A model generated the notes under the pieces. That model ran no database searches, was not told the DNA's origin, and saw only the letters and a program-made list of their open reading frames with translations. A DNA stretch of 64,000 bases, taken from Aphrocallistes beatrix. Taxonomy: Eukaryota > Porifera > Hexactinellida > Sceptrulophora > Aphrocallistidae. Each line of letters begins with the position of its first letter. Within the stretch, counting starts at the first letter, position 1. The DNA is taken from assembly GCA_963281255.1 (NCBI GenBank), contig OY725503.1, positions 3,720,001 to 3,784,000 on the forward strand, written 5' to 3'. Of this stretch, positions 1-9,586 are shown one piece after another. Made by a program: the position numbers and the translations under genes.

Positions 1-31
1 TAAATGTATTATAAAATAATGTTTTGCAAGT

Positions 32-637
32 TTAATTAGTGTCTATGTGGTTTTCTAGAACAGGTGAGCTTGGTCTTTCAGCTAACGTCTCACTCCCAAG
101 TTCAGCTGGGTTCTCCATGCTAGGCTCTTCCAAACTTTCCTGCATATGATAATCCTTTCCTATTTGCTTGTACCAATCCATCTTTAGGTTTTTCAGCGTC
201 CTTGGCTTATGCCTCGCCACTTTTATAGTCCGCCTGGTCATCTTCCTGCCTCGAGATGTGCTGTTAAATTGGTTCGGACTGGAGTACCTCCGTGTCACAG
301 CACTCCGTGTACTCTTCAACATGGCCTGTAAGACTGAGTTGAGGCAGACCTGCGGAACTTCCTCCCCCTGGTTGGCAAGAATGTTAGCAGCTGCCTTCTG
401 AAACAGTTCCATATACTTATCGCACGTTTTCATTATTTCATTCTCGAACTGTGAAGTGAGTAATGTTTTCATAAGTTCGAGCGCTTCCATTGACTGTCCA
501 CTGTTAGTTGTTGGTCCGAATGTTGTTGAAGTTAAGCTCATGGTGGAGGTGTTAGTTGGTTTGTTAATGTATTTAGTTTTCTTGTTGAACAATAGCCTGG
601 TATAGTCCAGGTGTGGAGAGCAGTTATCTGGTTCCAT
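32..637 (-). CDS. DNTTIP1: DNTTIP1-like protein (MiDAC deacetylase complex subunit), short form
   Basis: The single ORF encodes 201 aa from an ATG. Residues about 49-115 match the N-terminal dimerisation domain of DNTTIP1 (TdIF1): a leucine-rich start, then E-I-M-K-T-C-D-K-Y-M-E-L-F-Q-K-A-A, then G-E-E-V. In animals this subunit dimerises and scaffolds HDAC1/2 and MIDEAS in the nuclear MiDAC complex. A basic stretch rich in R/K follows (about 128-150), then an acidic tail. The vertebrate protein is about 329 aa and has a C-terminal SKI/SNO/DAC-like DNA-binding domain, which is not encoded here. The ORF stops 31 bases from the window edge, so a further exon to the left cannot be fully excluded. 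It is head to head with MED7, 344 bp away. The family call rests on the dimerisation domain only. Confidence 0.72.
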   Translation of the reverse strand: MEPDNCSPHLDYTRLLFNKKTKYINKPTNTSTMSLTSTTFGPTTNSGQSMEALELMKTLLTSQFENEIMKTCDKYMELFQKAAANILANQGEEVPQVCLNSVLQAMLKSTRSAVTRRYSSPNQFNSTSRGRKMTRRTIKVARHKPRTLKNLKMDWYKQIGKDYHMQESLEEPSMENPAELGSETLAERPSSPVLENHIDTN

Positions 638-981
638 CAGAATTGCTAAGTTTCTACACTACGTACAAGTAAATTAATGTTTCCAATTGTATAATCTGAT
701 AAATCCTCACAAATTGGAGGTAGATGGTTAGGGTAGCAAATTTTTCAAAAGGTTTTACATATAGAATAGGCTCAAGCCATCCATTCAAATGACAAACTAT
801 TTTTTTTGTGATTTCTATGTGTACGTACATATATATGACATATATAAGATATTATCCACTACGTATTAGGAACTAAAGTCCTAGATCCTACCTCGAATTA
901 TTGCTGTAACATATTTTATCATAGAATTATGTCGATAGAATGTGGAATTTATTCACAGTAAATTTATAGTTAGAAATAATA
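638..981. promoter_or_regulatory. Divergent intergenic region DNTTIP1-like / MED7
   Basis: This 344-bp AT-rich spacer lies between two start codons pointing away from each other, so it presumably holds a bidirectional promoter. I see no clear TATA box at a convincing distance and no repeats. Confidence 0.35.
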
Positions 982-2113
982 ATGGTAGATCAACCTGAAG
1001 GCGTTTCAACTTACCCACTACCCCCAAAGAAGTATTACACAGTCTTTACAGATGAAAACAAATCGAATGGTCGCATCCCTAAACCTCCAAAACCGCCTGA
1101 GGGTGAATACTCCGTATTTGGGGTTTTCTCTCGCATAGATGACCCCATGATTCTACCCCTAGAATCTCAGAACATCAAAAAGTTATACGGGAGTGATGAT
1201 GAGACAAGTCGAGTGGAGGAAATGAAGAAAATAACCAAGAGCATTTTGATCACGTACCTAGACCTGTTGCACATCCTCTCGAATAACATTACATCTCCAG
1301 ACAGGCTGTCTCGTATTGAACACATCAAGGTAATTAATACATGCCAACCTGAGCCATGATAAAATCGGGACACAGCGTTGAATTTCGCGGGACATGGCGG
1401 GACGCAAAAGAGAAGTACTATACATAGAATACAAAAAAGCGGGACATAATGGGGAAATTTCATGTAAAAGCGGGACACTCGTGAAAATTAGCTCAATAGA
1501 AGGTGAAAAAATCGGGACGTCCCGCTAAAAACGGGACAGTTGGCAAGTATGGTAATGAATCCTAACCCTCTCTGATTCCACACAATTTCCGCGTTTTAAT
1601 TAACCATGTTGGATGCGTACTAATATAATAAAGTATTAAGATTAGCTCTTTTCTGAAACACGCGCCAGAATCTAAACAAATGTTAAGGGTACTATAAAAA
1701 CTTATTTCTACAGCATATTAACGTATATTTTAACGTTTTTTTAGATTTTATTCATCAATCTCCATCATATGGTGAACGAGTTCCGGCCACATCAAGGGAT
1801 AGAGACGGTGCGAACTGTCATAGAACACCAAACAAAACAGAAAAATGAAGCTAAAATGAATATACAGAATGCCTTGGAAAAGTCTAGAAGCACGATGAAG
1901 TACTGTGAAGACATGTTGAATAACTACATTGCCGGTAATACGAAAATCGAGACCGGTCTAAAACAGGATGCACCTACTCTACAAGATCAGGTAAGACAGG
2001 TGATGAGCAGCGGAATGATAGACTTTGCCCCTGAGCGCTCACTACAGGATGAAATGGCCGTATTGTGTGGTGAGTTGGAGGGAGTTATGCAGCAGAATGA
2101 TCCCATGATGTGA
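982..2113 (+). CDS. MED7: Mediator complex subunit 7, two exons
   Basis: The exons are 982-1329 and 1745-2113, joined in phase 0 across a GT...AG intron, giving 238 aa (human about 233). Exon 1 begins with the family's proline-rich N-terminus (P-L-P-P-K-K-Y-Y) and contains F-T-D-E-N, P-K-P-P-K-P-P and the P-L-E-S-Q motif. The junction rebuilds the conserved block I-L-F-I-N-L-H-H-M-V-N-E-F-R-P-H-Q. The C-terminal half is helical and forms the MED7/MED21 coiled-coil hinge in known Mediator structures. The product is a middle-module Mediator subunit acting in RNA polymerase II transcription in the nucleus. The 415-bp intron contains a GGGAC-rich transposon copy starting within about 10 bp of the donor site. 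Confidence 0.92.
1338..1550 (+). mobile_element. GGGAC-rich MITE, copy 1 (MED7 intron)
   Basis: This non-autonomous element of about 213 bp lies within the MED7 intron. Its ends are imperfect inverted repeats: ATACATGCCAAC on the left and GTTGGCAAGTAT on the right. The interior repeats CGGGACA and CGCGGGACATGGCGGGACG. It is clearly related to the copies at about 41633-41838 and 58427-58614. It has no coding capacity. Confidence 0.8.
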
Positions 2114-2227
2114 TTACTTGAATTATTTCAAAACCCAATTCTCAATTCTAATTAAATCTTGATAAATACCCTAAAAATTATTTTCCGCTTCTAACTATCC
2201 TATAAATCCCAACATTAGCTAGTAGAT

Positions 2228-3643
2228 ATGGAGGAGTTTATGTCCAAAATCCGACCATATGACCCAGCTCCAGCAATGGTAGAGGCGCTCTCCGTCGAAG
2301 ATACAGTAGCAAGATTGCTCATCTCTCTTGCATCTGCCTTTTTAATATCGTTCGTTTACAGACTTCAAATCTCAAAACTACCCTCCTTCATGCAACACAT
2401 CTTCAATACAGTGATCGGGTTCAGTTTAATGTACTACTGCTTTGGTACAGGGATCCTACACCTACTATTCGATATCATAATTACCCTTGTGATACTCAAG
2501 ACTACTGGCGGGACATTCTCCAGTGTAGTTGCAACGTGGGCGATCGTATTCGGACATCTTTTGTACGGGTATTACAAGATAGTTACATCAGATAATGTAG
2601 GCAGGTTAGACTGGACTGTTGGCGGTTGCATCATATCTTTGAAACTCGCAGGCCTTGCTTCTGACCTATATGATACCGTTCAAACTCGTAGAGGGGAGAG
2701 TGCACCTATGAGGATCGGGATTCTCGAAGTATTTGGTTATTCAAGTATATCATGTTCAAGCATTGTAGGGCCTGCGATCAGTTACCAAACATACGTTGAT
2801 TTCGTTAACGGAGATCTCTACGATGCAGAAAAAACTCCTAGCAGTATACCCTATGGCATTCTGCGGTTTTTAATAGGCATATCCTTCCTGGGTATCTACG
2901 CCTATTTCCTGCCGTACGTCCCTCTCGATTATTTCGCGAGTGCAGAATTCGCAGCCAAGCCATTCTACTACAAATTCTTCCTAGCTGCGGTAAGGTACAA
3001 AGTTCAGTTTAAACAATACTCCGCAATATGGTTACTGAGTGAGGGGGCGTGTGTTGTCACTGGCATCAGTTATAAAGGTAGAAAGAAAGATGGAACAGCT
3101 GACTGGTCTGGCTGTGCGGGAATCCATGTGATTCAGCTAGACACTGCTCTCAACACACAAAGCGTAATCAGTGCGTTTAACCTGACCACTAACGATTGGG
3201 TGCTACGTCATGTGTATAAGAAATGTAGATTTCTGAATTCTAAAATTGCCTCACAAACCATATCAGTGATGTTCTTAGCAACTTGGCATGGACTACTTCC
3301 GGGCTACTACCTGTGTTTCTTGCACGAAATATTCATAGTCATGGTGGAAAAACAAATTATGGATTATGGCACAGCCAAACTTGGACCCCTCTCTTCATGG
3401 CCTATTGTAGTCCGTATCGTCTCGATACCAGTATTCTACCTGTATCAGATAGCGGCCATTACAATGCCCCTGACATTGTTCCAATTGTTGACCTTTGAGA
3501 GATGCATGGCCTTCTTCAAAGCTATGAATCGTTACACTTTATATGCGTATATATTCCTAGTGCCTCTAGGGAAATATCTGGAAATACAGCTGGCGAAGAA
3601 AGAAAAGAGACGCAAAGAATTACTCGAAAAGAAACAGGAGTGA
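2228..3643 (+). CDS. LPCAT3: LPCAT3-type lysophospholipid acyltransferase (MBOAT5), paralog A
   Basis: The gene is intronless and encodes 471 aa with about ten hydrophobic segments, typical of the MBOAT family. It aligns along its whole length with animal LPCAT3, which re-acylates lysophosphatidylcholine and related lysolipids with polyunsaturated acyl-CoA in the ER (Lands cycle). The predicted catalytic pair is Asn318 in F-N-L-T-T-N-D-W and His354 in T-W-H-G, 36 residues apart as in the vertebrate enzyme. Other signatures are the C-V-V-T-G-I-S-Y segment, D-W-S-G-C-A and the V-Y-K-K-C-R-F-L loop. The C-terminus ends KKQE, a dilysine ER-retrieval signal. A tandem paralog starts 179 bp downstream. 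The family is sure; the exact substrate preference is inferred. Confidence 0.9.
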   Translation: MEEFMSKIRPYDPAPAMVEALSVEDTVARLLISLASAFLISFVYRLQISKLPSFMQHIFNTVIGFSLMYYCFGTGILHLLFDIIITLVILKTTGGTFSSVVATWAIVFGHLLYGYYKIVTSDNVGRLDWTVGGCIISLKLAGLASDLYDTVQTRRGESAPMRIGILEVFGYSSISCSSIVGPAISYQTYVDFVNGDLYDAEKTPSSIPYGILRFLIGISFLGIYAYFLPYVPLDYFASAEFAAKPFYYKFFLAAVRYKVQFKQYSAIWLLSEGACVVTGISYKGRKKDGTADWSGCAGIHVIQLDTALNTQSVISAFNLTTNDWVLRHVYKKCRFLNSKIASQTISVMFLATWHGLLPGYYLCFLHEIFIVMVEKQIMDYGTAKLGPLSSWPIVVRIVSIPVFYLYQIAAITMPLTLFQLLTFERCMAFFKAMNRYTLYAYIFLVPLGKYLEIQLAKKEKRRKELLEKKQE

Positions 3644-3821
3644 CGCACTTTCGATTAGGATTGATTTTTGCATCGATTAGAATTGATTTTTATAGCCCGT
3701 ATATCTAGTAGAGAGATTGATCAGAACTTTGTAGAATTTAACACATTTTGAACAAAAATTATGTTTCTATGCTGACTGTTGTTTTTTTGTTTTTTCTAAA
3801 ATTAGGTGTTGTGTACCAATC

Positions 3822-5234
3822 ATGAATGATATCCCGAACATACTGGGCAGAATAGACCCAGCTATTTACTTCAGTCAAGTCTTCAATATAGAAGTGATAC
3901 CAGCGAGAATAACACTAGTCTTATTAGGGAACATCCCCCTCTCTTTCCTACAGCCAACCTTGATCCAACGACTGCCAATCGCAACACAACACCTCCTAAA
4001 CGGACTTTTCGGATTGATAGCTATGTTCTACTGTTTTGGTGCTCAAACTTGGCACATCGTAACAGACGTAGTGATATTCATAACTCTAGTCAGAACGATA
4101 GGGGGTACCCTCAGTTCCGTGCTCATAGCATGGCTAACGATATTTCCTCACCTTCTTTACGGTTACTATCAGATTCTGATGGCTGAAACAAAAACGCGTA
4201 CGATATACTGGACAGTCCCACATTGTGTTTTAACACTCAAGCTGATCGGGTTGGCTTATGACTTATTCGACGTGAAACAACAGTCCAGGGCTGAATCTGA
4301 AGACACGGATGGTACCCAACTGGAAACGGGTCAAGTTACTCTGCTTGAGGTGTTTGGTTTCGCGTTTTTCTACCCCACCTCCTTGGTCGGGCCTCAGATC
4401 CTATTCCGACGTTATAAGGATTTCGTTGAAGGTAAACTCTACGACAGAAATACAATCGAATGTGATTTCGTTTATGGCCTCCAAAGATTCGCGGCTGGTG
4501 GGTTAGCAGGTCTATTCTACTCAACATTAAGCAGCTACGTTCCGATCGAACACTTCGTTACACCTGAATTCGCCTCGCAATCAATGTTCTACAAACTTAG
4601 TTTCACCATTCTAAGGCATTTCATCTCACTCAAACAGTATTATACTGTTTGGCTATTCAGCGAGGCTTCATGCATAATAACTGGCGTCTCTTTCAAGCAT
4701 AAAGAAGCCAATGGGAGCGTCGACTGGTCGGCTTGCGCTGGTGTGAATCTAATCAAATTGGAAACTGCTTACACTGGGAAAAGCCTCATCGATTCTTTCA
4801 ACGTTACGACGAACCAATGGGCGTTAAAGTATGTTTACAAAAAGTGCAAGTTTTTAAGGAACAAAATTCTATCACAGTTCATAACCCTCTGTTTCATCTC
4901 AACATGGCATGGGTTCTATATGGGCTACTATCTCTGCATGTTCTCTCAGATTCCCACAGTATACGTTGAACTCTCAGCCACTTCTCTCATACTCAAGAAG
5001 CCCCTTTCTGAACAACGCCTACCGTTGAGGGTTATATTATTCACACTAGGTGTCGCTTATCGCTACTATATCGTGTCTATCCCATTCACTTTCTTCCAGC
5101 TCCTGACTTGGGAGAGATGCTGGACTTTCTCAAAAGCGATCAATCATTATTATTTTATAGGACACTTAATATTAATCCCAACGTTTGCAATGCTAGCCTT
5201 TATTAAGAAAAAGAACAAGAAAATAAAAGATTGA
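3822..5234 (+). CDS. LPCAT3: LPCAT3-type lysophospholipid acyltransferase (MBOAT5), paralog B
   Basis: The gene is intronless and encodes 470 aa, in the same orientation as paralog A and clearly derived from a tandem duplication. It keeps the family signature W-T-V-P-H-C-V-L-T-L-K-L-I-G-L-A and the catalytic pair Asn327 (F-N-V-T-T-N-Q-W) and His363 (T-W-H-G), again 36 residues apart, so it should be active. It differs from A in its hydrophilic loop around residues 150-172 and in its tail. The tail is lysine-rich and ends KIKD rather than a strict KKXX, so ER retention may differ. The two copies have diverged substantially, suggesting an old duplication and possibly different acyl-CoA or lysolipid preferences (inference). 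The gene converges with FANCI downstream. Confidence 0.9.
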   Translation: MNDIPNILGRIDPAIYFSQVFNIEVIPARITLVLLGNIPLSFLQPTLIQRLPIATQHLLNGLFGLIAMFYCFGAQTWHIVTDVVIFITLVRTIGGTLSSVLIAWLTIFPHLLYGYYQILMAETKTRTIYWTVPHCVLTLKLIGLAYDLFDVKQQSRAESEDTDGTQLETGQVTLLEVFGFAFFYPTSLVGPQILFRRYKDFVEGKLYDRNTIECDFVYGLQRFAAGGLAGLFYSTLSSYVPIEHFVTPEFASQSMFYKLSFTILRHFISLKQYYTVWLFSEASCIITGVSFKHKEANGSVDWSACAGVNLIKLETAYTGKSLIDSFNVTTNQWALKYVYKKCKFLRNKILSQFITLCFISTWHGFYMGYYLCMFSQIPTVYVELSATSLILKKPLSEQRLPLRVILFTLGVAYRYYIVSIPFTFFQLLTWERCWTFSKAINHYYFIGHLILIPTFAMLAFIKKKNKKIKD

Positions 5235-5393
5235 AAAACGAATTTGTTTCCCATAATTTCTATGGATTATTTCTGTATGATTCATACATTTCTATTAGAG
5301 CGTTTTACGGACTTTATAAACATATTAACCAGCTATGTCATTGATACTTAGATATAAAGTATGGTAATAGTTTTAACTAAATAATTCAGTTAA

Positions 5394-8300
5394 TTACTCG
5401 CTGAACTCAATCTGCTGAGATTCATCATCGTCACTGTCTTGTCGAACTCGTTTGCTTCTGCTCTCCTCTTCTTCAGTATTTGAGTTCGAATCCTCTTCGA
5501 GCATTTCATTCGTGTCGTTCAGAGAAGCGTCAATGGCTGCTGAGTTTATCTTAAAGTCCCTGGCAGTACTTGTCTTGAAGGAGGCTAGTAAATTTCGCTT
5601 AGATTTCTTAGATAGCTGGATCAGGAAGTTCTCGTACTGTTCCAGAGCGAATATCAAGTTCGGAAATGATTTGGTTTGCTTCATTAATTTGCCTTTACTG
5701 ATCGAAGTTGGCCTGAGGAATAGATCCTTTTCCTTCCCTTTCTCCTTTTCTTTCCCTTTCCCCTTAGGGGAATTTGTATTTTCAGCTTCCAAACTTTGGA
5801 AATGGCTGATAAAACTATACATTTGCTGCTCTAAATGCGTCCCTGTATACGTAACAACCTTCAAGAATTTCTCACTTATCTCCTTCACGCCCACATTATA
5901 CCGCGCGAGATGGTACTTCACAGCCTTGATGAAGGTGTTGTAGAGCTTAGCACAAAGCTTAGGGAGGTTTTCAGCTATCGAACCAAAGGGGAAGGACGTT
6001 TGTATCAGATGATGGAAGGTTGCGACTAGAGTGAGTAATCTCTGAGAGAGTGCTTCGTAAGGGGAATCCTGATCACTATCACTATCCATTATTGTGCGGT
6101 TGGGCTTGATTAACTTTGTTATTAACCAATCAGTGTCATCTAAAACCTTTTCAAGATAGCCTAAGAATAACATGCTGACAGAGTATGTGACATTCCGCGA
6201 AGTTATTATCTTGTAGTGGAGGTCATCATCTATGTCAGTTTCATTATCAATATCCCCCAGGATAAGATGAATGTCTTCAGCTACCTTACGGAATAAACTC
6301 AAACTGATTTTCAGCTGTAAGTGCAGAGAAAAAAGATTATCTAAAAAGATATTATCTTTGCTGAGGTTCAAATCTAAGATTTGCTGCTCAGCACAAACTC
6401 GATGCCACCACTCGTACACTTCGAGTAGTTGCGGAGAGTCAATAGGCATCCAGCTGTGTAGGGTATTGCAGATTTGTAAGATATACGGCGTATCTCTCAA
6501 ACTGAATCTATCTTGCTGTCGTGTGAAAATCCCGATGAGAATGGACTGGAAGCCTTGGAGATGGAGGTATGCAATCTCGGATAGAGCTTCTGTGTTATCT
6601 TCATCTACACTCTGAGGTGCTGAATCTGGCCTAATGCTAACTAGAAACTTAATCTTACAGTCCAGCATGTGTTTCTGTATGTAACTGAATAGAAGTGACA
6701 GAGACTCGAACACATACTGTTCCAACGGTCTACCCTTCACGTGCTTCCAGCCACCAGATTTCGAGTTTATAATAGGTGTATAGATGTGACGTAATAGTAC
6801 ACGGCCCAATTGGTATGCCTTCTTAAAAGTCTTTTCTTGGTAGAGCCATGGGGAGTCGAGGATGGAACCATTAGCTTGCAACTCTTGCAAACGGAGAGTT
6901 GCTGCGTTAAATACGTGTCGCACTAGTGCAATGTTATTTCGCAGTTCAGTTAGCGCAATTTCGTGAGCTGGGTTATTGTCGCTGAGGAGACTGGTGAGGA
7001 TGTATACAAGGGAAGGAAAGGTGAACGCAGTTTGCTCTGTCTCTTTCTGAGCGATCATGCTTCTTCTCTGGGGAAGAAGTTTCTCCCTCAAAAGTTTTAG
7101 AATCCGCTCACACTTCAGGAATAAGAGTAAGATACGCTCAGATAACGATGGAGAAATCTCATCGCATAGGAAGTTATACTCTATAAGTGCCTCGTACACA
7201 CCGATCAATGTCCTGGCGATAAATAAATTCTTCTTTCCCATCGCAACCCCTGAAAAGTCGGTATTTATGTTAAGCTCAAAATCGTCCAAACTTGCATCAC
7301 ACATTTTCTGAGTCAACATTTCCAGACAAGACTTCACCTGTTTGAGAATGTCATCATCATCAAGTGCCTCTATTTCGATGCCATTTCTTCTGCTCACTAC
7401 TTTTAAGTAGCACAGTTGAATGCTGGCTATAAGGGCTGGGAGAGATTCTATCTGCACGAAATCAACACCTGAAAACTGGAATAGCATGTCTAACCTAAAA
7501 ACCGCAGGCTGTACCGCTTCTCCTACTCGATTTTCGCGAGGGATATACGACTTGAGTTGGTCTAACAACATTTCCAAAATAGGCGTGTCCAATTGTGGGT
7601 TCACACAGATGACGTCATAGAACCCGTTATACAGTACCTGTTTAACCTCACTTGTCTGAGTCAAACACCGCTGCAAAATTCCTAAAACCTCGCGGCAAAG
7701 CCCTTCATTCGCCTCGGGCGTTTGTGAGGGACGGCAACGAATGTCGACGAGAATCTGACTAGAAGAAAAGGGCTGCGATATGGGACGCTGTGAACAAAGT
7801 GTTAATAGCCCATCTATATTAATCTTAAACTTTTTTAACACCAATAGAAACCCATACACACCAATGCATCGAGAGGATTTTTTCTTCTTCAAGAGGGCGC
7901 TACGCATTTTTAATAGCAACGTGTCTCTTAAAGTGAGACTGTACTTGATAAGTGGTTGGATTGCATCGAGGAATGAGTAAGCGATTGTTAACGGAAAATC
8001 CGTAATGTAGTCCAGGGCGTTTGCGACACGATCTGTGGAGTCGATAACAAGTTGTGGAGCTGACCTTATAATGGTCTTTAACAGAGTCATGTAAGGCTTT
8101 TTACCAGAGTTGACTATATGTTCCAAAGCACAAGAGAGAATGTGTTCGCGAATGCCAGGGTGGTGTTTGAAAATTTCGCTCACAAGAGTCACACCCAAAC
8201 TTGAAGTTTTCGCGAGTGGATCTGTTGAGAGTGAATTCTCTTTCAGTTTAATTGAGGCGTTGTAGATCAAATTTAAACCCAACTTCACAAATAGATCCAT

Positions 8301-9380
8301 AATTCCCTTCTCCCATCCTGTGCTAAATTTCGCAATCTCTATCAAAATATTACCGAACCTCTCACACTCATTAACCTCACTGAACATTCGTAACAATTTA
8401 GATTGCAGTAACTTCTCCTCATCTTTGAAATTCTTCAAAATGATAGCAAACAGTGAATCTGAAATGATTTGCTGGTACTTATTCATCCCCATCATACCAA
8501 TACAAATGCTAACCTCCAGCTTATTCAGTTTACGTTCATCCAATTTAATTAGTTTTACTATTTCCTGACAGACAACGCGATTCTGTGGGAGATAGAGTAG
8601 CATGAGGCCATATGACTCGTGGAGATCACAGAGAGTGGAACGGCCTTGTATTTGCGTCTCCATGCTATTGTATGCTAAGTTTAGAGTGGTGATGAAACTA
8701 TTCACCCGAATGGGAGTTATCGAGACCAACAGTTCTTTGACAACAACTGGAATATCTTGAGGGCGTTCGCTCCGTGATAAAGTGTTGATACACTTCTCAG
8801 CAACTGTCTTATAGAGTTCATCTGACATTTGCACATCTTTCAATGCACTGGATAGTGGTGGAACTATGCTATGGTGCCAATATGAAGCACATAGAGTGCT
8901 GATAACTTGAAATTGAATCGCGTTTTGCTTTATTTCTGCACTTTTAGAACTGGATTGCATGGTTAACTCGTGTGTCTTATCAATATCCATTGAATCAAGG
9001 TCGCCCATCGTGAGTTCATGATCATTTACTCTTTTTAAAAGCTGAGTTAGAACCTGAAACCCATGTGGCTGTACTTCCTCTCCCCTCTTCACAATATTGA
9101 CAAAGTAATCAGTCAGATTGACAGTGCCTTCTAAGCTCAGGGAGTCGATCTGATCGGATAAAACAGGACTAACAATTGATGAATCAAATGATTTGTCATT
9201 AATCAAAACATTGAGTATCTCCTCAATCAAGATAATCCGATCGGTATCATTGGCACTGGGCGAGAGAGATTCAGGTGTGAAAATACCTTCCAATTCGTCC
9301 TCGATTGTAATTGCGTAACGACTTAGATTTAAGTCACTAGGACGACTTTGTAATAAGATCTGATGGATTTGGGAGATCAT
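5394..9380 (-). CDS. FANCI: Fanconi anaemia group I protein, intronless
   Basis: One uninterrupted reading frame encodes 1328 aa from the ATG at 9380; the frame is open a little further upstream without an ATG. It aligns with FANCI over the centre: G-V-Y-G-F-L-L-V-L-K-K-F-K, an SQ cluster with three SQ sites just after it (CSQ, ISQ, SSSQ), then R-R/Q-C-L-T-Q, L-Y-N-G-F-Y-D-V, and later L-D-D-F-E-L plus V-Y-E-A-L-I-E-Y-N. The C-terminus is acidic with a basic KR patch. FANCI pairs with FANCD2 as a DNA clamp at interstrand crosslinks and is monoubiquitinated by the FA core complex. The residue aligned with the usual acceptor lysine (human K523) appears to be Cys505, preceded by Arg504; a KKKK run lies at 498-501. 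The length equals the human protein, which has many introns. Confidence 0.88.
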   Translation of the reverse strand: MISQIHQILLQSRPSDLNLSRYAITIEDELEGIFTPESLSPSANDTDRIILIEEILNVLINDKSFDSSIVSPVLSDQIDSLSLEGTVNLTDYFVNIVKRGEEVQPHGFQVLTQLLKRVNDHELTMGDLDSMDIDKTHELTMQSSSKSAEIKQNAIQFQVISTLCASYWHHSIVPPLSSALKDVQMSDELYKTVAEKCINTLSRSERPQDIPVVVKELLVSITPIRVNSFITTLNLAYNSMETQIQGRSTLCDLHESYGLMLLYLPQNRVVCQEIVKLIKLDERKLNKLEVSICIGMMGMNKYQQIISDSLFAIILKNFKDEEKLLQSKLLRMFSEVNECERFGNILIEIAKFSTGWEKGIMDLFVKLGLNLIYNASIKLKENSLSTDPLAKTSSLGVTLVSEIFKHHPGIREHILSCALEHIVNSGKKPYMTLLKTIIRSAPQLVIDSTDRVANALDYITDFPLTIAYSFLDAIQPLIKYSLTLRDTLLLKMRSALLKKKKSSRCIGVYGFLLVLKKFKINIDGLLTLCSQRPISQPFSSSQILVDIRCRPSQTPEANEGLCREVLGILQRCLTQTSEVKQVLYNGFYDVICVNPQLDTPILEMLLDQLKSYIPRENRVGEAVQPAVFRLDMLFQFSGVDFVQIESLPALIASIQLCYLKVVSRRNGIEIEALDDDDILKQVKSCLEMLTQKMCDASLDDFELNINTDFSGVAMGKKNLFIARTLIGVYEALIEYNFLCDEISPSLSERILLLFLKCERILKLLREKLLPQRRSMIAQKETEQTAFTFPSLVYILTSLLSDNNPAHEIALTELRNNIALVRHVFNAATLRLQELQANGSILDSPWLYQEKTFKKAYQLGRVLLRHIYTPIINSKSGGWKHVKGRPLEQYVFESLSLLFSYIQKHMLDCKIKFLVSIRPDSAPQSVDEDNTEALSEIAYLHLQGFQSILIGIFTRQQDRFSLRDTPYILQICNTLHSWMPIDSPQLLEVYEWWHRVCAEQQILDLNLSKDNIFLDNLFSLHLQLKISLSLFRKVAEDIHLILGDIDNETDIDDDLHYKIITSRNVTYSVSMLFLGYLEKVLDDTDWLITKLIKPNRTIMDSDSDQDSPYEALSQRLLTLVATFHHLIQTSFPFGSIAENLPKLCAKLYNTFIKAVKYHLARYNVGVKEISEKFLKVVTYTGTHLEQQMYSFISHFQSLEAENTNSPKGKGKEKEKGKEKDLFLRPTSISKGKLMKQTKSFPNLIFALEQYENFLIQLSKKSKRNLLASFKTSTARDFKINSAAIDASLNDTNEMLEEDSNSNTEEEESRSKRVRQDSDDDESQQIEFSE

Positions 9381-9586
9381 CGAGAATACTATCACACTAT
9401 TGTAACGAATTTAGACATCAAATATATCAATCATTTAAAAAATTATTTTTATTAATTAAAAGTGGTGATAATATAGTTAATAACTTTCGCGAAGCAAATG
9501 GATCTATAACTTAATGTTTCAAGATCATATTAAAAAGAGTTAAAATCGACTTAGAATACAGTAACATGAGGGAAGAGAATCCAGAG

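Noticed and set aside
5452-8568. Plus-strand frames opposite FANCI
   Set aside because: Low-complexity shadows of the FANCI coding strand without domain signal.
5394-9380. First thought to be FANCD2
   Set aside because: The SQ cluster, the L-Y-N-G-F-Y-D-V and the V-Y-E-A-L-I-E-Y-N blocks and the length match FANCI, not FANCD2.
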